Source of the DNA: Prinia subflava
Taxonomy: Eukaryota > Chordata > Aves > Passeriformes > Cisticolidae
DNA: 64,000 bases
Direction of reading: 5' to 3'
Assembly: GCF_021018805.1 (NCBI RefSeq)
Contig: NC_086283.1
Span: 59,731,803-59,795,802 of the forward strand
The translations under genes were made by a program, and so were the position numbers. The notes below the pieces were generated by a model. It saw only the letters and a list, made by a program, of their open reading frames with translations, did no database searches and was not told the origin of the DNA. This document shows positions 27,301 to 39,300 of this stretch, piece after piece; the first letter of the stretch is position 1, and every line of letters starts with the position of its first letter.

Positions 27301-30300
27301 TTTTGCTTACTACTGCTGCTAGTCCTCTTCCTTTCTTTGCCCTATGAAATCCTGCTTTTTATTGTCTCCTGAATTAATCACACTGTTTCCTTCTCCGGGT
27401 GAAACAGCAGAATAATTTAAAGCTCAGTCAGAACACCAAGGGATCTCTAGAACAGTAATGGGCAGCAAAGCTGCTGTATGGAAACTTTTGCTGAATCTTT
27501 GATTTCAGTGATGTGAAATATACAGTATGTGTGGGGATTACAATCAAGTTGCCTAGTTTAACACTTAGGAGAAATGAGTACTAGTGAGGGATGTGCTTAG
27601 ATACCTAAGGACCTAGTTGTTGTAAAATTTAAATAGATGAGTTGAAAGTCTAAATTGAAAGCATTTGAGAGCAATCCAGACTGAGCAGTGTTTCTGTGAG
27701 AACTTCCCTGGAAATACCATAAACTTTCTGTCAAATTTCAAGTCCTCATTTCTGAAAATGTCAAATGTCTGAAGCTCTCAGAAAAAAATACAGTACTGAA
27801 GAAGATAAAAAAATAGGTAAAATGGTGAGTGGGTGTGTTTCTTTGTGTCTCCGTATCTCTTCCCTGTCTTGCTTTGGAAATAAGTCTGAACTGTTTTTCT
27901 GTCTTCTTCAAAGTCTTCTGTCCTGAAGACTTTGAGGTAAACAGTCTCTATAAAAGTTCTCAACTGCATAACTTAGTTTGGTGGAAAAATGAGTGACTAG
28001 AAACAAGTCCTTAGGTTGTCCCATGCTTCTACTTAGCTACGGGTAGCAGTACCTGTTCTTTCTGTTGATACCACTGCTTCCTTCTCAAATCAGAAGGTAT
28101 GATTTTTGCAAAGGATCCCTCTAGATGTTGGAACATCTGTTGAATATGTCAGGTTTGTAAAAATTTGCATTTGAGAGATTTTCTTTTGCATCTGATGAAC
28201 TAACTGTAAAATCAATTTTACAGCTCGAAATATCTGTGAATATCCCAGATGTGCAGGTGGCTACTGATGCTGAAAGTCTTTCTTGTTCTTCTATCCAACC
28301 AGTAGTACAGTGGGAAGAAAAAGTAAGTACCTCAACAGCTGTGAGAATGTCTTTTGTTTGTTTCATTGGTCATATAAAGCTATTTTAGCAGTCTCTTGCT
28401 GCCATGTCTGTATGTAACTGTAGCTTATTAGACTGTGACCTGTCCCACACAGATGTGAGGCACAGCTGTGGAAAAACTGTTAGTAAATATTGTTAGCCTT
28501 AAAACCTGGGTAACTTGTGGGCACAGAATTTACATGTAAGGATTAAATAAAAATTATGGAGTAATTTTATATAGAACTTTGATACTGTTTTTCTTTGTAT
28601 TTAAGGAAACAGCCATACATGAGAATCCAGATGTGAACAAAGGTAGATATGAAATATGTATTTCCTGTCAACTTGCTACCAGTATATATTTCCGCTTCCT
28701 TAAAATATGCTTCCAAAGGTGCCACCATCTTGGCTGACAGGCTCAGCTGTGTCCTGCAGTGTGTCAGCTGGAACTGGCTGTGTCCAGGGCAGGCCCCTGC
28801 TGCCAACACCTTGCCACCTGTATCCAGTACACCATTAAAGGCAGCCATTGAAGTCATTAAAGTTGCTGCTCAGTGTTTTAACAATAGTTTGAATTTGCTG
28901 GATGAGATGACTGCTTGTCTATAACCATTCTGATCCATAAATAAGGTCAATTTAAAAAATATGTACTTCCTTGTATTGGTGGAAGTGTCAAATACTTTTT
29001 GAATATGTTGAAGTGGATTTCTGGTTAATGTGCTTGTGACTTTTAATATGTCTGAACAACTTCACAGGAATTAACGATGGAAGCACTGAAGCTGCTATGA
29101 CTTTACTCGCAATGGGTGATCCAAATTTCCAGTTAAAAACAAGCACTGAAGGTATGATCTGATTTATGTGACAAAGCCTTGATCTCGTGCTTTCTGGATC
29201 CACCTAAGGAGGGATGGAGCAGTGGCTGCAAAGCTCTTCTACATGCTGCTGCACAGCAGGAAGTCAAGAATCTTTTATGATTTTAGTCCTGTTGCATTGT
29301 AAGGCTTAGTGAGTCCAGGCAATGCAGATTGGCTGGAAAGAGGCAGGCACCCTACTGAGTACTGCCAACTCTCTATCACTGCTAGAAAGTTGTTTCTGTG
29401 ATCTGTTTTAGGAAGCACATATCTGAATTATCTGGGCACATAAACTGGACAAAAGAAAGGTATTAAGTTTAAATTACTGTAACTTTCAGTGATCTTCTCA
29501 GACCTGTAATGTGCAGCATAACCTTTTCATCCTAACTAGCTACAACCTGAAATTATCTGGGTTTTTTATAGATTTTGTGTTGCATTTATTACCTGCTTTC
29601 ATCTGCTAAATGTTAGTTTTTGTGTTCCTACTACAAAAAGTGTTTTCTTAGGACTGTATTTATCTAGGATTTGATTTTTGTGTCTTTGTAGAATACAAAC
29701 TTTGTTAAATGAGTCTTGAAGTTATATGGCTTTATATACATGCCAAACCTGAGTGTTTTAAATGAAGTTTTCCCATTCGGTATATTGTTATAACCAGAAC
29801 AGACACGTATGTCACCTGCTCAAGATGATTTGGACACGTCTAATAACCATGTAATTCACACCTACTCCAAAGAAAATAGAACTTCTAGTCAGTCTTCGCC
29901 TGCTTCAGACACTTCTATCAAGGAATTGCTTCCTTCTGAGGATGGAAACAACATCAGTGTAGAGGATCAAATCACTGGCACAGGAATAGGTGGAAAAGAA
30001 TATTCAGAGATGGGTGCTGCTGATACCAGGTTAAATTACTACTTAATTTTCTTTTATGAGAGAGACCCTGTGGCACTGCTTACTTTTGCTAGGGCATTTT
30101 TATTGATTTGCAAGCAATCTTGCTTTAGTTAAGGTTTCTCAGTTTATGTAATTTAGTATGTAATCTGCAAAAACTCTTCTCATCTCTTTCTTGCTACTTT
30201 CATGAAGTCATTGTATGTAATTTTGGGTATCTACAACTAGTTTTTCGCTCATGAAGTTAAGCTTACCCGGGGAAGGGAGGGAGAAAAAAATATGCTAATT

Positions 30301-33300
30301 AATGATGTACTGGATCATTATTATATATTATATATTATATATTATATATGATTATCAAGTTGGGTTTTTTTTGGCAAAGTTCTCTGCAGCTAATCAGACC
30401 AAGGCAAGTTGCTTAGGTGTCACTGATGCTGTGGGAGTGTAGATCAAAGATTTAGAGCAAAGAAGATGGCTAGATGATGGCTAGATGATCTTCCATCATT
30501 ATGGTTTTTAGTGATTGATCTTTTATAATTTTGCATTTGTGAATTACAAGACAGCTTAATAGGACATGTTCCAGAGAAACATCTGCTGGTGGTCATGTAT
30601 TATTTGAAAGACTATTTAACTTGTTGATTGCTTAAACAAACTATGAGATTATACTCTTTGAAAAATCATAATGCAAGATAATTTATTTTGCATCCATTTT
30701 AATTATATTAATAAACCAGGACTTACTATCACATCATGTATGTTAGATTTCTGATCTTCTCCTGTTATCTAAACATTTCAAATTTTTTTTAGAATTCTTT
30801 TACATTAGAAACATACTAGGTTACAGCAGACCTGTCTCTTTCAATTCTCAGATGATTTTTATGTTATTTTATCCTGCCAGATAGTTTTCTGTCTTCTCTA
30901 CCAGTTGCAGCCTTCATTTCAGGTCTTCATTGTCTGATCTACCCCATATCTCTTATATCTCCTCTTCACTGTCAAAAATCAAGGACTCTATTGAAGACAT
31001 TTTTCCTTTTACTTGCAGTGGTAGCTCTCTGCCTGTGGTGAATAGTATGAGACTGACAGGAGGTGGACACCTTGAGCCTGAGTCAACCTCTGGAATATTG
31101 ATGTCCAATGAAAACATAATGCAGGAGATACTTGATACAAATTTACTTGTGGAACAACTAGAGCAAATTCAAACTGGTAAGCCTGTTTCTTATCCTAGGG
31201 CTCTAAAATGGTTATTCAATAAATTCACATCTATTCATGAAATGAAACAAAGCTGAAAGTCTTCACTTTCCATTGATATTCACAGATAATACATCATCAT
31301 TGTAACATAGGGCATCCATTTGTAATTCAGTTTTATACATAAGTATACCTTTCAATATAAAAACAAATGAAATTTGAACAGCATGTTTTGCTGCAGGTAT
31401 TAAATTACCTGGAAAGCACTTAAATTACTGCACCGCCAGATACAGAAATACAGTCTAATACAGTGTATTTTTTTCTATTATTACTGTCTTTTCTTTCCAT
31501 TAAAAGTAGAAGAGGAGAGAGAACTGGTTTTCTATTCTTAAAGGAGTTGCAAAAAAGGTAATCTTCAAACTCCTAATTGTCTTCATACCACAGGCAAAAT
31601 AGGAAAGGCAAGATGAGATATATGTATGTGCCTTATTTATACAGGACACAAGTATACATGTGCACATTAATGTATATGTGTCTATGTAAATATACTACAA
31701 AACTTCAGTATATACAAGATCATATGTAAAAAGTAATACAAATATGTATATACAACCACAGACTGAAAAGACTTTATTTGAATTTTTATTCTGATAAAAC
31801 TTAGATCCTACAACCCTGAATAGTAATGCAGATATGCAGAAGGTGGAACCACAACCAATCAGACCAGCTGCAGGTGATTCTTCAGTTCTTCATGACTTTG
31901 CAACTGGAAGTATGGAACTTACCAAGCAAGTAGACAAAACTGGGAGGTAGGAGGACTCATCATTTAATACTAACTTTGTTCCTACTGTCTCTTATAGTAT
32001 GCAGCTGAAGTTCAGGTCTAGTATGCAACTGTAATGGAAAGAGTGTGCTTATAGACACTGTGTATGTTTATACAGATAGTGTACAGTTTAGACTTCAGGT
32101 TTTTTTCCCTTGTGTATTATGCTACAGCTTTTGGAGATACAATATTAACTTTTGTTTGGTATTTCAGAACTTTTTAATTATCTTGCTACTTAACTGTCCT
32201 TAACTGACAACGCAAGGAAATGCTAAGGAGTTGATTCATTTAGAAATGTTAATGAGCTTACAAGGCTTCCTGCTTGGTTGTACTTTCAGTAGGAATGTCT
32301 CCATTAGCGGAGTTACAGAGGCCTTTCCCTGAAATTCTTCATGTAGATTTTTTCAAAGATTATGCATTCTGTTTAGTACAACCATGTAGTTTTTAAACAG
32401 GTGCTTTGTTTCCTTGTAATTACATATGGTTAATATTAAATACATTGTGACATGGAATTTAGTGTTTGCACAGCGTATCTTCATTTGGTTTCAAATTAAC
32501 TAGATATATACCTTGCAGAACAGAAAAGCAGATAAGAGATGCTTGTGGAAATTCAGAAAATCCAACTGCATCACCAAAATCTAAAAAATCACACCTTGGA
32601 CTAGAAGACTGTCCAAATACAAGTTCTGTGGATGAACTGTCTGAGCAAAGTCCTTGTCCTTTTGAGCACCATATAAGTACAGTCAACTTTATTCAGGTAA
32701 AGAACAAGAACTTAATTACAGTCCAAAAGTGCCCAGATTTTGAAATTCTGTAAAGAAAGAGGTTTTCAGTGCAAATGCATCCACCAGTTCTAAAGACCTG
32801 GTACTTCAGCTGGTAAATGAAACTTGCTTTTTCGCAAGGGCTTATCCAAACAGTCTTTCAGACAAACTTAATCTTTGCAAACTCTGTTTAGAACATTTCA
32901 GTAGTAAGTGATACTCATCAGCAAAATTGTGAAAAATTTTTAAGAAGTCTTGATAGAAGAAGTTACCCAGGATTCGTGTATCCATCAGTGTGACCTCTTA
33001 CTGTTATATTTGTTTACATTAAAGTGAAGTTAAAATGTTACTGCTTGGATGGAGAATATTCATTGTCACTTCCATTTGCTTTGTTTAAAACAAATGGCAT
33101 CCTTTGTTATGCTCTTTCTCATTTAATTTAAAAAAATGAAGATCTTTATGTGCATATTATTATATGACACAAATTTTGCATATTTTTACATATACCTATA
33201 TGATTATATCATCATGTATGTTGTCACAGACAAAAAATATGTGTTTCACATCCATTTCCTTGCAGTGGTTTGTGTGTCTGTGTTCCAGTATAAATGAGAG

Positions 33301-36300
33301 TTATGTTACTTCTTCATAAGAGAAAGGTTCATTCATAGTTCCCTCAGGGTTTTTAGTGTTGTTTTAGATCAGTGAGCACGTAGTTACAGTGGAACAGCTG
33401 ATGCATAGAAGCTTGTTTCCTGAGCGCAGCAGGTTGCTGTGTCAAGGCTGATTTCATGTTAGGACAATGTGCAAGAATGATGTTGCTCTTACAGGCGTGG
33501 CAGAGAGTATGAGAAAAGGCAGTAGATTTTTCCTGGTTTTAGCAAAGAACCAGCTGTAGAAGGGAAGGGACAGATGAACTGTGGAGCTTGGTGTTTTTCT
33601 TTGGCACTCTGTGGTTTCTTAAGGGTTGTAGGAATCTGCTTTCTTAGTGCCACTGAACAATTTATTGTGTGAGTCATCTCTGACAGAGTTGTGCTGTAGG
33701 AAGTATAAATTTATTTTGACAAACCATCAATACAGACAATAAGCTGCATATAAATTTTATATTTCCCCAGTGTTTTTTGTCCTTGTTAGGCTAATACTCT
33801 TCAGCCTAGAACAGCTAGAAGGAAAACTCACAAATGAAATAATGATGATGTGATTGGATTTTTTGGCTCTCCAGCATTTGACAAGCTTTGTTTTTACCTG
33901 TTTCCTGGAGTAATTTCCCAGATTTATTAAGTTGTTTTATTTCAATTGTGTTGTTTCTAGAATGAAGCTTGTAATCAGGATGCTCAACAAGAATGTGTAA
34001 ACAGCACAGAAGAAACTTCAGGTATAATGTGCTAATATTCAAAGTTAGCAGAAGCCCATGTTTGTGTATCTTACAGTTACTAAAATATGAATTAAAAACC
34101 TAAAATTTTCATTTAAAAGAAATCAAAATTTTCATTGACATGATTAATCTATCTATTCCATTAACACAAATAATGATCCACAGCATAGTGACATTCCCCT
34201 CCCTAGCCTCTTGTCTTTACATTTCGTTAAGAGAAACTAGACTTGGGAACTATTTGGATAGCCCTTCATTAAGTTTAAATATCAGTGGACAGGAAACTTG
34301 TTCTCTTTGCGGTGTTGTGAGCTCCTGCTGCTTACCTTGTGGTAGGTATAGCAGTTTGTAGAGTTCTTTATGCACCTCTGACTCACCCATCAAAAGCTGA
34401 ACACGACAGAGAGAGAGAAAGAAACTGTGTAGTTTTCCGCTGGTTTAGTGAGCTATAATTGCTCATGAAGTTACCAAGTGAATGCTGTTGTCAGGGTTGT
34501 ATGAGTAAGAGGGCTGTACTGTGCAACTGTGAGCAGGAGGAAAGAAGAAGAGAAGAAGACAATCAAACTTATTTCTTTAGCTGTACTAAGTCAACAGATT
34601 AATGGCTATCTGATCAGGTGTAATGAAAGTTATGAAGGTGTGGTCTGCTCTTGCCTAGAACAAATTGAAAATTTGTTGGTTTGGAGCCACTGCTTGTCTA
34701 ACAGACGGGATAATCACAGTGACAAAAGCCCAGAATACTTACTTTACATGGCAATGGCAGTCCAAACCTGTAACTCAGGAGCTTGTGCAAAAGATCGGGC
34801 TAATATTTCTTAGACATCTGTTGCTATCCTCTATTATTGCAAATATCTTCGGATGAAGCATCTAAAACCATGATGAATTAGATGAGGAATCCAAGCAAGT
34901 TGAGGTTGGAATAAAAGCTTTACATCATTGTGAGTTGTCTTAAATAATGGACTACCATCGTTGTTTTCCATCTTTTGAAAACGTTACAAATGTTTGTTCC
35001 TTAAATTCTAACAGATGGCAGCTGGCAGTTATCTGGCAGTTATTAATATATATATATTAAAGTCTGTTTTTTGATTAAATTATCTATATTTTTCATCTAT
35101 TAAATTCAAGACTATGCTTCTCAAATCCTAATCTGAGGGAAAAAATCTTGTGCTTACCTTCAAAATAGCAAACATCTGCCATTTAAAGAAGTAACTTAAT
35201 ACCAGAGAGTTGCAATAAAAGACAGAGAGCCATTTGACCACCATGACATAAATTTAATTAAAGTGCAAATTGCTCTTTAATGCTAGAAGACCCATTTAAA
35301 ATCTTCATCATTACTAGGCGTTTTTAATATTCCTCATTCTGGATGGTAATCAGGATTCCTCTGCAGTGAATAAGCACCTAGGAGATGATGATGTGTATCT
35401 CATCTGAAAAGACAGGAAGCTTATTGTCTCAAGAATATGCCCAGTGCTTTTTTCCATGGAGAAATGAGTGCCTAAAATTTGAGTACTCCATGCACGGAAT
35501 AAAGGACATGAAGGGAACAGCATAATTTCATGTTTGATTAATAGTTTTTTGTTATTTATTTCCCTGAAAAAAATATAGTTGTGAATGATGATCATAGATG
35601 TCCAGAGGAAGAACAGACATTCATTTTAACATTAGTGGAAATCCCAGCTGACTCAAAAGAGTTTGGTGCATCTGCTATGGTGGAGCAAACTTCAGAACCA
35701 GTACTACCAGCCCCTATACTTATCAGCTCAATAAATGCAAGTGAAACAACTGTGACTGAAGTGGAGAGGTAAATGGCTTTATTTTTATCAAAGTGAAGCA
35801 CTTTTTGTGTACCTTGATTGTTCTCTGAATGTGCAGTGCAAATTAGAACCTCTTAAAAGAAGAAATGCAAGAGGAAGTAATTTTGATGAACTGGTTAGAG
35901 AATTAAGAAAGTAAAAAGGGCTCTAACCCAGTTTGAGGAAGATTCTATAAGTGTTTCAAATGTAGTGTTTTAGTTAGCTAGGATTTTGGTGTCACCTTAA
36001 TTCTAATCTACCCTGTACAGTAAATCTTCCTTTTTAGCAGAAGTCATTTGTCCAGCTTTAGCCTTCATTTACCTTATGGATACTTACTTCAAATGCAAAG
36101 CAGTTGAAATGAAAAAATCTTGGCATATTTGCATTTTTACAGTACTTCGACAGTTTTGTAGAGTAGCTGTTTATTAATTGTTCTTTCAGATTTTTCATGC
36201 AGATAGTTTTCTTTGAAAACATGATAAACAGTAGATATAAATTCTTATATCATTCTCTGGACTTTGCTCTGTTCAAAAGGCAGATAAGATGAAAACACAA

Positions 36301-39300
36301 GCTAATTAATTACTCCAAAGAATAATTGCTGGCTTGTCTATTGCCAGCAATCCAAAAGGGTTTGAATTTCTTTTACAAAGCGTACCTCTGAATGCAGTGT
36401 AACAAATTTTTTGTGTCAACTTTACAGTTGAACTAAATTTCTTAGTCAGTTCGGGAGGAAAAAAAAATCAAAGGAAAAAGACATGAAAAATGGAATTGCT
36501 GCAAAGTAGTAAAAAACCTGCAAACCCTAATACTATACTAATGTAAATCCTCAGATCATAAGAAGAGATGTTATTCAATTCCACGTAATTGTGGAGAATC
36601 TTGCCCTGTGATATCAGGTGCTAATGTCATTCCTTTATTGAAAGGATAGGTCTTTGAGTGAATGTTGGCTACACATTGTAAGAATTTTAACGCTTGTGGA
36701 ACTACTAATGATAAACAGAATTGCTGACAGGCAGAGTTAGAGTACATGTTCTGTCTTGCTGTTCCTGTACTGCTTTACCATATTTTCCTAGTCTCTGCTG
36801 CTTCTCTGTATGTCTTCATGTCTTTTGAGATCATATAGCATGTGGGGGTTCAACTGTGCAGATGAATAGTACTGTATTATAGCATTTTCTAAGGTAGTTA
36901 ATAAGTTGCCATATTTTTGCATTGTATGAGAAGACTAAGTGGAGTTCAAGTATCTAGCTAAAGTAATCTAGCTAAACTAGATTAAATATGACTAGAAAAA
37001 CTAACTCTAGATAGCACAACAAATTGTTCTTGGTAGTAAATGGTACATTTGAAGTTAATATTGACATTAAGCAAGAAAGAGTTTCACCATAGATTCATGT
37101 GTAATTTCCATACAGAAACCTGATACAAAGTAAATTTTGGCTTATTGTACTGTCACAATAATGACTTTATATATATATATATATATGAACAGTATTGGAT
37201 CCTTGACAACTGCAGCTGGTGAAGTTGCTGCACCTTTAAATAGCAGTATGGAAACCAAACAACTAGAGAGTGCAGTAGACTCTGTTCCAAAGTTACAGAC
37301 AGCTCAAAAACGATTGGCTGCTGAGCTTGAAGAGAATAATTTTCCTCCTTCCAAGAAAACTCCTGTTGCAGTGGAAGATAATATAGAAACCACTTACAAG
37401 GTGAGATCATAATTTGGTGAGTTTTCATGCATGGGGTAGATGCATAACACAGATAATTTAAATTATCTTTATTTTTTAAGTGTGTCACTTGCTTAAATAT
37501 GTACTGCCTATATAACTTAAAAGGAAATTCAACACCTGTAGATTGCTTTTAATTTTTAAATCTACAACAGGTTTTGGGTGTTTGTTTATTTATTATTAGG
37601 TTTTTTTGAGAATCTATAGGCTCTCAGGTTTTTTTAATTAGACAGACTGGTAATATATCTTACTTGATTCGTTCTGCATTGCCCTTATGACAATGGCATT
37701 GCGGATAGGGAAGTCTGGAGGCATATTGGACGACTGGCAGTTGTCTAGATGCAGATGCAGAACACTGAATGATGTTTTGAATCTGCATTGTGTCTGTTAC
37801 ATGAAGAAGCTGTTAGATAGATATGTTCCTATTGACTCTTAACATAGCAGGTACTAGTTTAAAAGAGCAAGCTGCCAGTGAAAACAAGTGACCATCTTCC
37901 TTGCTTTCTCTGTGCTTTTGTACAATACGACCAAGCTTGTGGCAGCAACTACCATTGGTCTTTGTAAATGAGCTGAGATTGTATAGTGTACCTTGGTGTA
38001 GGAATGGATGGTAACTCCCTACATGATTCAGAGAGCTTTTCTAGGAAGGGATGGATAAAAATCCTTTTCCTTCTTTGATCTCTTATCTCAATATCCTTGT
38101 CTTGAGTAATTTGTCATAAGAACAGCTTGAAAAGCCTGCTCAGGAAATTAGTTAAGTGATGAATGATGCTGCATTGTCTTCTGTATCAGTTCTGCTCTTA
38201 GAACTGTGCATGTGTGATATGAGTTTATGAACTTCATTGTCTCATCTGTATTGAGAGCAATGATTTTTTTTTCTTTTTAAATACAGGATTATTCAATTAA
38301 ATCCACAGACGTCCCAGTGGTAACTTCTGGTATGTACACTTAAACTTGTAAACCAAAGTATAATGAAGGTAAACACATCACAAATTAATACTGGTTGTCA
38401 TGCTAAGTAGTTCTGTCTGAGCCCATCTAATACAAAAGCAGAAACAAAATTTCCTGGTACTACACTAATACCACCATTCCATGCTTCCTACTATAAACTA
38501 GGAGTGCCCAATTACATAAATGTTGTTAATTTAATAATGGTTCTAGAAGCACTGCTGTAGCTAGTTTATTGGTGAAATTTGAGGGGTTTTTTTGACTAAG
38601 TATGTTATCTTCTCTTAAGCAAATATTTCCCCCTGTCAAAGAGCACTAATAATCAAATGTATTAACTGGCATTTTAATCACACTATGCCAAAATAGTTTT
38701 TTTTTGGTTTAATTTTTACTGAAGAAGTATGTAATTGTTTAGGAGCTTAATCTGCCTCAGAAGAAACAGAGAAAAAGCAGAACTGCTAACAATGCAGTCT
38801 TCATTAATCTGAGCCTGTGAGGGGCTTGATGAACTATAATTTTGGCCATGAAAAAGACTTCTAAGGGAAGTTGTAGAAGCTTAAACAACTAGGTGACTAC
38901 ACTAAGTTCTGTGTTGTGCTGTAAAGGATGAGAGGGGGAAGAGTGCGCTCCAAAATTTAAAACCACACTTCTACCAGCTTTTCCCCATAATATCTGTAAG
39001 ATCTTACAGGCTTTAAAAGTAGACCATGAACTTTTAATTTGTAGCAGCGGTGACTTATGAAAATAAATGGACAAATGAAACAAAACAAAAATTCAGTCCT
39101 TCTGTTATAATGGTGGAAGCCATTTTAATATCATGCATTTTTGGGGCTCTTGTGTTATCACTGAAGTCTTTGACTCTCAACTCCTTTTACAGGAAATCCT
39201 TTTCAAAATGAGTCTTCAGCAAAGGAGGAAGCACTTAATTCTGTATTGGTGTCTGAGTCCATCTCACAACTGGCTGAGAGGAGCCAGCTTGAGACTTTGG

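Noticed and set aside
28649..28924. A 91-codon + strand open frame after micro-exon 18, less AT-rich than its surroundings
   Set aside because: It is not in phase with exons 18 and 19, has no splice support and no recognised protein. It may be an unclassified repeat.
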